Source: a virus
IMG/VR virus record: IMGVR_UViG_3300042471_000501
Span: 1 to 25,927 of that record
Direction: 5' to 3' (one strand)
Length of the DNA stretch: 25,927 bases
Below the pieces are notes generated by a model. It was not told where the DNA came from. It did no database searches and saw only the letters and a program-made list of their open reading frames with translations. Below are positions 6,514 to 14,514 of the stretch, piece by piece (position 1 is the stretch's first letter; the number at the start of each line of letters is the position of its first letter). The position numbers were made by a program, and so were the translations under genes.

Positions 6514-6783
6514 TTACCATGCTTTGCAACTCCAGTGCCGAGGAGTCGTTTTATCGGTTGCCGTAGCGCAGTTATGCCGCGCGCGGAAATTCTTACGACG
6601 CTCAGGATTGTCGCGTTTGATTTCCATGTTCGGATCGCCGAACCGAACGATGACAACCTTGCCAGCCGGATTCTTGACGTACACCGCGCTCTTCTTCCGC
6701 TCTCCAGGAGTGTAGAACGGCTTGTTGAGCGTCACCTTACGCCCCTTGTAGGTGTTACCTTTTTTGGAGAGGGAGGTTTTCAT
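6514..6783 (-). CDS. Conserved basic phage protein with FRARHNC / WSCKAW motifs
   Basis: Encodes 89 aa. The middle reads VVIVRFGDPNMEIKRDNP, then ERRKNFRARHNC, DKTTPRHWSCKAW at the end. This motif set is strongly conserved in a family found in phages and sometimes fused or adjacent to structural genes; function is not established. The two cysteines and histidines could bind a metal ion. The start overlaps the 912-aa gene stop as ATGA. It is expressed with virion genes, so a structural or packaging-related role is a reasonable guess only. Confidence 0.7.
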   Translation of the reverse strand: MKTSLSKKGNTYKGRKVTLNKPFYTPGERKKSAVYVKNPAGKVVIVRFGDPNMEIKRDNPERRKNFRARHNCATATDKTTPRHWSCKAW

Positions 6784-9518
6784 GGCAGTTCGTTTTCAAC
6801 CTCAAGCGCCTGTCTGTACTCTTCGGAGTTTTTCCCAAACTCTTGCCTGATGGATTTAACAGTTTGAGACGTAACGTCTCGAAACAGATCGAGTGTCTGA
6901 GGATTTGAAAAGGTGACAAACCTTCCGGCGTCGATGTCTTTGATCGGAGTCATCGCAATTTTTCGAAGCTCTGGGTTGGTCAAAAATTTTGACGCAAACT
7001 TGTACCTTACCGCTGGCGCGCTGGTAACCACACGGGACAAAAATGAAAGCGCAGCCGGAAGAGTTCCTTGAGCAATGTTTCCACCTTGATATCCGACAAA
7101 AATGTAATTGATCAGACCACGATTTACATCGGACGCAGTTTTGGCTGGAACAGGGGTTTCTGCTATTGCCCGAGCAACTTTTTCAAGCTCCTGCCGCCCG
7201 TTGGTTCCAAGCAGCGTGTTGGCAGTTTCAAAGAATGGGCTGGCCACTCTTCCTGCGGTTCCAGGGCCAGCAGGTACACCGGCAGAAACCAAATTCAACA
7301 GCTTTTGACCATCGATGATATCTCCCGTTTTCGACTGACTCAACAGATCATCAATGAAGAGCGATTGAACATCGCGCAGCACATCGGGCTTTCTGGAGGA
7401 AAGTCGTGAAACAAGATTTGCGATCTTTGGTTGATTGTTTGGATCTGAAACAAACTTTGAAATATCGAACGAATTCCTCTCTACAAGTTTGTCCAAACCG
7501 AGTTTTGAAAGCTCCGCCTTTACCGACGCATCTTCCTGAACAGCCCGTTTAGCAAGCTGCTGAAGAGCGTTTTTATCGGTCGTGCCAAGCATCTGCTCAA
7601 CAAATCTAGGATCAGCATTAACAGAAGAAAGATACGCTTCTGGAGATTTAACTGCATTTCTGATATCACCCAAACGCGATTCAGAAATGAACGCGCTTCT
7701 CAGGTTTGCATAGTTTGGAAACAGCTTGTTTCTAACCGGCTCCGGCAACCCGTTAATCTTGCTGAACATTTCTCCGACATTGATTCCAGCGCCTTTTCTT
7801 CCAGCTTGAGACGCGGTGCTTACAATCGCCTCTTTAACAAGGTCCAACCCTTTTTGTGCGTTTGATGAACCAAGAAGATCCGTCAACATACCAAGATTAG
7901 TCTCGGCATTTGATCCTGTTAGACGCGAGATAATCGCCTCGCCAGACAGCCCTCCGCCTTCTCCAATCTCCTTTAGGATACCCTCGCTAAGGTTTCCCCT
8001 AAAACGTGTGATGTTTTGAGCGTAGTTTTGATTTGCAGCTCCAAGCGCTTGCTGGAGAGCTGGCGTTTGAGAGACAGCCTGATTGATCTGATTGGCAGCA
8101 ATCTCAGCAAGCTGAGCTTTTGTCCTGACATCAACCCCCGGCAAAACGCCGGATTGCCGAATCTGTCGAGAAAGGTTGGAGGCAAGATTTCTGGCTTCTT
8201 CAAGCGTTGCGGTGCTGACAAGATCCTCAGCCGCTGCAAGTGCCGCACGTTGGCCAGCAGGAGCAGCAATTACCGAAATGTTTCCTCCGGTGGTTTTTGC
8301 GAGATTTAATCCTGCTGAGTTGGCGTAATCAATCAGCGGCTGAAGATCAACGGCAGTTTGAGAGTATTCTGGAAGCGATTTTGCCTTGGTGTACGCTGCA
8401 TTCCAAGATGTTCTGGCCGACTCAAGAGAGTTTTCAGCGAGGTCTTTAAGATCGTTTCCAATTGAAGCAACGCTTCTTCCAGGCGCAAAAAATGACTTTC
8501 CAACCTGAAGCACACGTTGTTCAGCGTTGTTTACAGAGTTTGCAGCTCTTGACGCAAAGTCGTTCACAGCCATTTCCGCTTGCTTGCCAAGCCCCTGACG
8601 CTGCGGATCAAGAACATCAAAAACCTGCCTGCTGATTTCTTGGGGGGTACGGTTTCCTCTCGGCGTGTTAGCAGCTCGATGCAACGCAAGTTCGTAAATC
8701 TGCGTCATCGCTTCAGGGTCAGGCTCTGCACCCTCAAGCGCCATTTTCCTAGAAATCGATTTAGAATTTATCGCCTCAGCAAGCGAGATTGGAACCTGTT
8801 GGCCACTTGCGCTTTCAATGGTCTGAACAGACCTCAATGTTTTGAGTTGATCTGGAGTCAAATCAACGGGTCGAAAAAGATTCGCAACAGTCTCGTTGAT
8901 CAACCCAAGTTTACCGCCAAAAGCCTTTAATCCTGCCATGCCAACCCGAAGCGGCTCTCCAATAACAGGGCCAAGCACACCTCCGATTGCGGTTTGTTTA
9001 GCAACTTCGCCAACCGCTTCCGCTGGCTTGCCTTCAGTTGCAAGTTCTGCGGCTTTTGGGATTGAAGCACCTGCACCGCTAATTCCACCAAGAGCAGCTT
9101 GACCGCCAGTTCTTTGGAGCAGTTTTCCAGCCATTGCTGCGCGAGCAAGAGCCGGGAATCTAGCAGCAGCCATTTCTGGAGCAGCAAAACCAAGGGCTAT
9201 TGATGCTGCACCTTCTGGAACCGTTTCGTCAAACATCGACGGAGCACCCGCCGCAGCAAGTCGAGCCTCTTCCTCCTGCATCGCCTGACCCATGCGAGCA
9301 GCATCGCTCATGGTGGCCTGTTTAACCTGTTCGGGTGTTAGTGCGGAAACAAGGCCCTGCTCTTCACGGCGGCGCATCTCGCCAATGGTTGCCGATTGAT
9401 TTACAGCTTTAGCAAGTTGAGCGGATGAACCAACAGCCGCAACAGTTTCAACAGCTTGGACTGGCTTTGCAGAAGCCTCGTCAAGCACCTCAAAAGGTTG
9501 ATTCGGATCGAATGGCAT
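6780..9518 (-). CDS. Large internal virion/ejection-type protein (912 aa)
   Basis: Encodes 912 aa, the largest protein in the window. It is Ala/Gly/Leu/Gln rich and mostly helical. Residues about 105-190 are hydrophobic and Gly/Ala rich (GAASIALGFAAPEM, AIGGVLGPVIGEP) and could insert in membranes. No lytic transglycosylase motif was found by eye. It follows the 463-aa and 270-aa genes in transcription order, the position of the largest ejection protein in T7-like and P22-like phages. The start has CTCAATAATT before the ATG and no ribosome site. Composition is A/T richer than the packaging genes (one counted 60-base line at 7441 is 38% G+C). Confidence 0.6.
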   Translation of the reverse strand: MPFDPNQPFEVLDEASAKPVQAVETVAAVGSSAQLAKAVNQSATIGEMRRREEQGLVSALTPEQVKQATMSDAARMGQAMQEEEARLAAAGAPSMFDETVPEGAASIALGFAAPEMAAARFPALARAAMAGKLLQRTGGQAALGGISGAGASIPKAAELATEGKPAEAVGEVAKQTAIGGVLGPVIGEPLRVGMAGLKAFGGKLGLINETVANLFRPVDLTPDQLKTLRSVQTIESASGQQVPISLAEAINSKSISRKMALEGAEPDPEAMTQIYELALHRAANTPRGNRTPQEISRQVFDVLDPQRQGLGKQAEMAVNDFASRAANSVNNAEQRVLQVGKSFFAPGRSVASIGNDLKDLAENSLESARTSWNAAYTKAKSLPEYSQTAVDLQPLIDYANSAGLNLAKTTGGNISVIAAPAGQRAALAAAEDLVSTATLEEARNLASNLSRQIRQSGVLPGVDVRTKAQLAEIAANQINQAVSQTPALQQALGAANQNYAQNITRFRGNLSEGILKEIGEGGGLSGEAIISRLTGSNAETNLGMLTDLLGSSNAQKGLDLVKEAIVSTASQAGRKGAGINVGEMFSKINGLPEPVRNKLFPNYANLRSAFISESRLGDIRNAVKSPEAYLSSVNADPRFVEQMLGTTDKNALQQLAKRAVQEDASVKAELSKLGLDKLVERNSFDISKFVSDPNNQPKIANLVSRLSSRKPDVLRDVQSLFIDDLLSQSKTGDIIDGQKLLNLVSAGVPAGPGTAGRVASPFFETANTLLGTNGRQELEKVARAIAETPVPAKTASDVNRGLINYIFVGYQGGNIAQGTLPAALSFLSRVVTSAPAVRYKFASKFLTNPELRKIAMTPIKDIDAGRFVTFSNPQTLDLFRDVTSQTVKSIRQEFGKNSEEYRQALEVENELP

Positions 9519-9520
9519 AA

Positions 9521-10912
9521 TTATTGAGCAACCTCAACGTAAGTGTCGGTCGATTCGTCTAACTGATAGATTTTTCCACCTTGCCTGACGCGCTTTGGCT
9601 TTTGAGGCGCGGAAGGTTTTGGCTGGCCTTCAATTTTCAAAACCTCCTGTTCTCCGATGATTCCAAGCGGAGATTTCATTCGATCTTTTGCGTCTAGGAA
9701 AAGCGAACGAATCTCTGAAAGCGCCTGTTTCACCTGATCTGGGCTGGAAGTCAAAAAGCTCTGATTGATCAGCTCTTTAGCCCTTCGAGCATCAGCGTCG
9801 GTGAGTCGTCCAGTTTCTGAAAGAAGACCTCTAGCAACCAGTGGCGTCAAAGCACCAAGAGTGCGGTTCAATTTTGTCTGCGACGGATTCAACCCAAGTC
9901 CAACTTTAGCTCCTCCAATTGCCTGTCCAGCTTGTCGCAAAGCCCCAGGAATGCTGAACGCTTCATCGATATCTTTTGGATTAACGCTGTCGATCAAATC
10001 AAGAGCCGTATTGGCCGACTTGATTCCATTGAACAACTGGGTCTGGACTTGCTGCGGAAGCGCCTTCTTGAACTCAAATTCTCCAGAAGGGCCGACAATG
10101 ATATCCTGACCACTCTTAGCTGCGGCAGCTTTCAGAATCTGGAACTTGGCATCTTTTTGGTCTTCAGAAGCTCGTTGCCAGTCGGCCAATGCGGCGGTCA
10201 GCGGAGACTTGGAAGCTTGCTTGCTGGCAGCAGCAGCCTTAGCTATTTCACCCTCTTGAGCCGTCATTTTACCGGCAGCAACCATCAAGTCGATAGCCTC
10301 CGGTCCGCTACTTGAAGCAGCCGAGATTTTTGCCGCCGTTTCAAGGCCAGCTTGTTGAGCGGCCTTCTCGGACATACGAGGCGAAACAACGTCGATAATC
10401 GCTTTCGCCTTTACCGGATCAATCTGCCCGTACTCGTTCAACCCGTTGTTGTTCTGCCAAACAACATCGTACAGTCCGTTTTTATTGGCGAAACTGATAG
10501 CGTCAGAAAGCTGGTTTCCGATGATTTGTTTTGTCTCGTTGACGCCATTCATCAATCGGCGGCGAGTCGAAAAGTCATCAAGCTGCTGACGATACTGATT
10601 CAAAATGCCAATGTTCTTGGCAGATTTGACAGGCTTGAAAGTGGGAAACGGAGCGTTCGGATTGACGAAGAATTCATCAACAGCTTGCACGTTGAACGCC
10701 ATGTTATCGGCGTCAGCAAGCTCGTCCTCCTGATTCTTCATGGCACGACCCAGCTCAAAGGCCCGAATCTTGTTCTGAAGCTCCATTCCTTGACGCTGAA
10801 GCAAAGACTCAGCCGTCTGTTGCTGGAACTGCTCCATCATCCGCTTTTGCGTCTGCGCGCGGTCGTAGAGGCTTGCGCCTAGCTGAAATGCTTGAAGGGT
10901 TTCGTCGGCCAT
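9521..10912 (-). CDS. Structural/internal virion protein, coiled coil (463 aa)
   Basis: Encodes 463 aa. The N-terminal ~75 residues form a Gln/Met-rich helix (QKRMMEQFQQQTAESLLQRQ) typical of coiled coils. The middle is Ala/Lys/Ser-rich helix. The C-terminus has a Pro/Lys linker and a short beta end (GGKIYQLDESTDTYVEV). No enzyme motif is seen. It is the second of three adjacent helical proteins in the virion operon and is interpreted as an ejection or core protein by position. The start context is GCGTAATTTATG, with no Shine-Dalgarno site. Confidence 0.55.
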   Translation of the reverse strand: MADETLQAFQLGASLYDRAQTQKRMMEQFQQQTAESLLQRQGMELQNKIRAFELGRAMKNQEDELADADNMAFNVQAVDEFFVNPNAPFPTFKPVKSAKNIGILNQYRQQLDDFSTRRRLMNGVNETKQIIGNQLSDAISFANKNGLYDVVWQNNNGLNEYGQIDPVKAKAIIDVVSPRMSEKAAQQAGLETAAKISAASSSGPEAIDLMVAAGKMTAQEGEIAKAAAASKQASKSPLTAALADWQRASEDQKDAKFQILKAAAAKSGQDIIVGPSGEFEFKKALPQQVQTQLFNGIKSANTALDLIDSVNPKDIDEAFSIPGALRQAGQAIGGAKVGLGLNPSQTKLNRTLGALTPLVARGLLSETGRLTDADARRAKELINQSFLTSSPDQVKQALSEIRSLFLDAKDRMKSPLGIIGEQEVLKIEGQPKPSAPQKPKRVRQGGKIYQLDESTDTYVEVAQ

Positions 10913-10915
10913 AAA

Positions 10916-11728
10916 TTACGCCCAGTTAGAGTAGTCCGTAGGTCCGCCAATGTTGGTGGGAGGCAAAGCGTAAATCTCAGGATCATTCTGAGGATTGTAC
11001 GAACCGGGTTGATACGATGACGGCATCTGCTGCATCAACCCACGCTGGGTGTACGCGCCACCAGCGAATCCGCCAGCCTGCGAAATCGCGCTTCCAATAG
11101 CGGCCATCGTAGGATCGGGCATCGCAGCCACCTGAGCGGCTTGCAGGTTGCGATTGTACATCGCTTGCTGCTGCTGCTGCATCACTCCAACGCGCTGAGC
11201 AGGCGTGATGAACATGCTGCTCACCGAGAACGGCTGAGTCATGCCGTACGCTCGCTGCTGCTGGATGAAGTTCTGAGCTTGAGCCAGACCTTGATTCTGA
11301 AGCTGCAACGAAGTCAGTCCCAAGTCGCGCGCGGTCAAAGCTCGACCAAATCCAGATGCTCCACCGAATCCACCGGCAAGAGCGCGTCCAGCGGTCGAGC
11401 GTTGAACCTGAGCGGCAACATCGGTCGGCAACTCACCTTTTAGCGCAGAGCCAATGTTCTTGCTGGCCTGCTGAACAATCTGGTCATAACCAGGAATCGC
11501 ACGACGAAGCTGAGCCTCAAGCTGAGACTGTTCGGCAGCGGTTGTCTTTTGAGCGAGTTCGGTGGCAGGTTCGAGCGATGCGATGTTCTGCTGAATCGCT
11601 TGCCTCTGCTCTTGAGCGAAATCAATCGGCTTCAGCTCTGGAATCTTCGGCTTGCTTCCCTTGCTAAGAAGACCGCCAAGCAGACTCGTTCCACCGATGA
11701 TTGCCGCACCACCTAGAATAGCTCCCAT
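10916..11728 (-). CDS. Gly-rich N-terminus, Gln-rich virion protein (270 aa)
   Basis: Encodes 270 aa. It begins with a Gly/Ala/Leu hydrophobic segment (MGAILGGAAIIGGTSLLGGL), then long helices rich in Gln and Ala, a Gly-rich spacer (ALAGGFGGASGFG), and a run of glutamines (VMQQQQQAMY) encoded by a short CTG-type triplet run near 11166-11180. The C-terminus is Pro/Asn/Tyr rich and disordered-looking. The small hydrophobic-start protein ahead of two larger helical ones mimics the gp14-15-16 order of T7-like ejectosomes. The start context is TATTTTAATTTATG. Role inferred from position. Confidence 0.55.
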   Translation of the reverse strand: MGAILGGAAIIGGTSLLGGLLSKGSKPKIPELKPIDFAQEQRQAIQQNIASLEPATELAQKTTAAEQSQLEAQLRRAIPGYDQIVQQASKNIGSALKGELPTDVAAQVQRSTAGRALAGGFGGASGFGRALTARDLGLTSLQLQNQGLAQAQNFIQQQRAYGMTQPFSVSSMFITPAQRVGVMQQQQQAMYNRNLQAAQVAAMPDPTMAAIGSAISQAGGFAGGAYTQRGLMQQMPSSYQPGSYNPQNDPEIYALPPTNIGGPTDYSNWA

Positions 11729-11731
11729 AAA

Positions 11732-12277
11732 TTAAAATACCTCCTTCACAAGACGGTTGCCGTTCTCAATCGAGAACACCTTTTCAGGTTCGTGACGTTG
11801 GATGTTCATGGTAACCAGTCGTGCAGCCTTTTCCTCGGGAAAAGCTCGTTCGTTCTGGAAGCAATGAACCCACACACGCCGCAAAGTATCCACCTTAAAA
11901 AGCTCGTTCTCCTCGATTGTCATCACACCGTGGAGTGACGCCCACGCATCCGCGTACTCACGAAGCGCCTGAACCGAAGGAAGGTGAACTTCGTATCCGA
12001 ATCGCTCGGTGCATTCTTTGGCTGACGACTCAGGGTTCTTTTTGACGTACACCTTGATCGAGTCCTCAACGACAGCCTTTGGCAGATATCCGTAAGTCGA
12101 GCAGTCAGCGACGTACTTGTAACGAGTCCGGTATTCTTCAATCGACTGCTTCCAATTCGGATCAGTCGCGCCCTGCTCATGTAGGCCAAGGCAGTCCGCT
12201 TCCAACGAGAAAAGGACCGACATGAATGCCGATCCGAATCGAGGCAGACCGCAAATCTGGAAGAGCTTACCTTTCAT
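11732..12277 (-). CDS. Sulfotransferase-like P-loop protein
   Basis: Encodes 181 aa. The start, MKGKLFQICGLPRFGSAFMSVLFSL, resembles the 5'-phosphosulfate-binding loop of sulfotransferases (GLPRSGSxxL), but residue 14 is Phe where Ser is usual. LHEQGA and YVADCSTYGYLP at about residues 32-65 resemble the strands after that loop. The rest is helical with no firm match. If active it would move a sulfate group from PAPS to a sugar or protein; that is family knowledge and not proven here. It overlaps the citrate-synthase-like gene by 11 bases and sits between tail and ejection genes. It could also be a nucleotide-kinase-like P-loop protein. Confidence 0.5.
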   Translation of the reverse strand: MKGKLFQICGLPRFGSAFMSVLFSLEADCLGLHEQGATDPNWKQSIEEYRTRYKYVADCSTYGYLPKAVVEDSIKVYVKKNPESSAKECTERFGYEVHLPSVQALREYADAWASLHGVMTIEENELFKVDTLRRVWVHCFQNERAFPEEKAARLVTMNIQRHEPEKVFSIENGNRLVKEVF

Positions 12278-12833
12278 TTTTTATGCACAAAGAAGTCCAC
12301 GCGGCAGTGCGCGCGAGGATGAAGATGGCCGACTCAGCGCCGGGGATTACACCCAGCTCACTGCAAACGACCGCAGTGTAGAGCGCGGCATTTGGATGGA
12401 CGTTTTTGCCAGCTTCTTTCATCCACCCATGAAGCTGCTCAATGCGAGCGTTCGCGTTCGGAAAGTTGGACTTGATCAGCTCGCTAACACGGCTCCAAGC
12501 CGGATCGATTTGATCCTTGAAGAATGAGTTTCCGAAACCAGGAATCTTCATCCCAGCCTCGATTGCCGACTTCAACGCTCGTCCGTCGAATCGTTCGTAA
12601 ACGAATCGAGCAGGCCCAATCGGGCCGTGTGCATCGCCCAAAGTCAGGATTGCCGAGGCGATTCCATTCGTAAGCTGCGCGCTTCCAAAGAAAGCGTTTA
12701 CAGCAGCGCCGGAGCTAGAGTTCTGGTTGTTCCGAGCCGCCATGTCATGCGCGTCAAAAACAGCCTGAAGCAACTCCAACTTTTGAGGAGTCGCATCAGC
12801 CAGCGCAAAGTCGATATTGAGGTTTAGAACCAT
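12267..12833 (-). CDS. Truncated citrate-synthase-like protein, catalytic residues altered
   Basis: Encodes 188 aa that match the C-terminal, catalytic half of citrate synthases. HDMAARNNQNSSS parallels the HADHExNxST region, LGDAHGPIGPA parallels GPLHGGANE (H69), IPGFGNSFFKDQIDP parallels PGFGHxxY...DP, and VHPNAALYTAVVCSELG ... ILARTAAW parallels the YPNVDFYSG ... IARxxGW end. Two of the three classical catalytic positions are changed: the second His is Asn102 and the Asp is Ala150. The N-terminal half of the enzyme (about 180 residues) is missing. Citrate synthesis is therefore unlikely, and a binding or structural role is inferred. It overlaps both neighbours by about ten bases inside the virion operon. 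Confidence 0.6.
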   Translation of the reverse strand: MVLNLNIDFALADATPQKLELLQAVFDAHDMAARNNQNSSSGAAVNAFFGSAQLTNGIASAILTLGDAHGPIGPARFVYERFDGRALKSAIEAGMKIPGFGNSFFKDQIDPAWSRVSELIKSNFPNANARIEQLHGWMKEAGKNVHPNAALYTAVVCSELGVIPGAESAIFILARTAAWTSLCIKNER

Positions 12834-13795
12834 TGCGAAAACCCACCGCCATTCAACCCGACTCCGACCATTCGGATCGTGTGAACAGCGTCGCCCAAAT
12901 ACTGCATCGTCTGCTCCTGCACAGCTTGAACAGCTTTGGCTTCGTAGGCCACTGCTTCCTGAATCAAATCGTTCTCTTCCTTCCGAATCGCCATGACCAT
13001 CAGCTTGATGGCATCAGGACACGGAGGAATGAGGTAGTCATTCACGCTCGTCGCGTTGATGTGGCGCATCTTCGCCATCACCGTTACAGGCTTGTCCTCC
13101 TCGTTGTTGCAACGGTCAGCAAGATAGCTGCGACGATACTGCGGCAAAGTTTCATCGGGGTCGTAAACTGCCAGATCCGTCTCCAGAGCAGTCGTCGCAT
13201 TGTACTCGTACAAACGACTGACCGTGTTCGTCGCCTCACGAATGACTCCGGTCAGTTCGGTGAATTTCTTGGTAGACTGAACGTACGGCAAAGCGAGCGT
13301 CAGCTTCTCGCCGTCGATCCAGACTCCACCGCTTTGGGTTCGAATCCACTGCCCGTTCTGATCGACGCCCTGCAAGGTGATGGTTTTGCCGACATCCGAA
13401 GCGTCGCCAGGGTAGACTCGAAGATAGCTGTTAGTACCGCCAGACATGTCGCGGTAAGAAACCACAGTGCCACGGTCAATAAGCTGTTTGCCGACACACA
13501 CTTGGTTTCCATTGAGAAGTCCGTATCCGGTTTCCTGAAACTCGAACCATTGATTGCGAACGGTTCCGACTCCGCAGCAATCGGCGACAGCCTCAATCGT
13601 CTCGATCTGACGCGGCCAAGTGATGCAGCCACCGACCGTGTGGATCGTGAAACGTCCGTACGCACCGGCCCACAGACCCTTGTGAAGCAGTCGGCGGCAA
13701 GCCTGATTGATGTAGTCGTAAACGCGCGCGTCATCGACGCAAACGCCGATAGCCCGAGCAATCGTTGACCTGATATCTTGGACGATCAGCTTCAT
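12824..13795 (-). CDS. Tail adaptor/tubular-type virion protein
   Basis: Encodes 323 aa. The N-terminus (IRSTIARAIGV.VDDARVYDYINQACRRLL) is a helical start followed by TWPRQIETIEAVADCC and beta-rich middle segments (VVSYRDM, LRVYPGDASDVGKTITLQG). The C-terminal third is helical (KLMVMAIRKEENDLIQEAVAYEAKAV). Proteins of this layout are frequent near podovirus tail nozzle genes and are best explained as head-tail adaptor or tail tube proteins. No catalytic motif. It shares four bases with the upstream collar gene and overlaps the citrate-synthase-like gene by ten bases. Confidence 0.55.
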   Translation of the reverse strand: MKLIVQDIRSTIARAIGVCVDDARVYDYINQACRRLLHKGLWAGAYGRFTIHTVGGCITWPRQIETIEAVADCCGVGTVRNQWFEFQETGYGLLNGNQVCVGKQLIDRGTVVSYRDMSGGTNSYLRVYPGDASDVGKTITLQGVDQNGQWIRTQSGGVWIDGEKLTLALPYVQSTKKFTELTGVIREATNTVSRLYEYNATTALETDLAVYDPDETLPQYRRSYLADRCNNEEDKPVTVMAKMRHINATSVNDYLIPPCPDAIKLMVMAIRKEENDLIQEAVAYEAKAVQAVQEQTMQYLGDAVHTIRMVGVGLNGGGFSQWF

Positions 13796-14508
13796 TTGGT
13801 GTAGTAGACTCGGGCGGTTCGCTTGATGAAGTAAACACCGTAGAACGGCGGGAGATTATTATGCGCCGCATCACCGCCGGACGAAGTGGTCGGCAGCAGG
13901 TTGGCCACGCCTTCCGATCGGTTCGTCGCGCTGAACACACTCGTATCAGCCGATCCGCGCTGAGTAAGGTTGATGTACTGGTCGAGAATCTGATGCGTGT
14001 GCGACGGCATCTCGGAGGTAACAAGCGTGTGCTTGTCCTCGCCAGCAACAGCGGTCGAGGTGGTCGTTCCGTTGACGCTAACAACTCCGCTCGAAGCGAA
14101 CGTGCCAGCGCCAACCGGGAATCGAGCTTCGAACAAAGTGTCAACTTGCCACATCGGTCCTGACCAGTTGCTAGGAGCGTTGGTATTTCCACCGTCGTAA
14201 GTCTGAAGATCGGTGGTGGTTCCGACGTAGATGCGTCGCTCAGCAGATCCAGCGGCAATCGGATGCTGCCTCAGCCAGTAGCCGTCTTTGTAAATCCACC
14301 AGTTGCCGTTCTCGTCCAACCACGGATAAACCTGATTGTTTAGCGTCGGAGTCGTCGGTCCAAAGTTGAAGAACGAGTTCCCAATCGAGCTGTTGAAGTT
14401 CGCCTGAGTGCCGCTGATGACATCGTTGGCCAACTGCTGGTAGTTGGTCGGGCAATACCCGATGGGCAAACTCGGGGGCGTCAGCGTGATGAGCGTAAGG
14501 TTTGGCAT
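13792..14508 (-). CDS. Tail-collar domain fibre protein
   Basis: Encodes 238 aa. The C-terminal part carries the tail-collar signature: GEDKHTLVTSEMPSHTHQI (residues 157-174, H170 and H172) and the end GGDAAHNNLPPFYGVYFIKRTA. This is the domain of T4 short tail fibre-like and MdpB-like proteins, and the two His residues commonly bind metal in the trimer. The N-terminal half is Asn/Thr/Trp-rich beta structure. It is likely part of the adsorption apparatus. The start lies six bases downstream of the nozzle gene stop, with TTAAAACAGC before ATG and no Shine-Dalgarno site. Confidence 0.75.
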   Translation of the reverse strand: MPNLTLITLTPPSLPIGYCPTNYQQLANDVISGTQANFNSSIGNSFFNFGPTTPTLNNQVYPWLDENGNWWIYKDGYWLRQHPIAAGSAERRIYVGTTTDLQTYDGGNTNAPSNWSGPMWQVDTLFEARFPVGAGTFASSGVVSVNGTTTSTAVAGEDKHTLVTSEMPSHTHQILDQYINLTQRGSADTSVFSATNRSEGVANLLPTTSSGGDAAHNNLPPFYGVYFIKRTARVYYTK

Positions 14509-14514
14509 GCTGTT

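Noticed and set aside
11166-11180. CTG-type triplet run
   Set aside because: It is a short codon run for five glutamines in the 270-aa virion protein, not a separate repeat element.
12833-13768. 311-aa open frame on the plus strand
   Set aside because: It is the antisense shadow of the 323-aa virion gene, with low-complexity Arg/Ser/Val composition and no neighbours on that strand.
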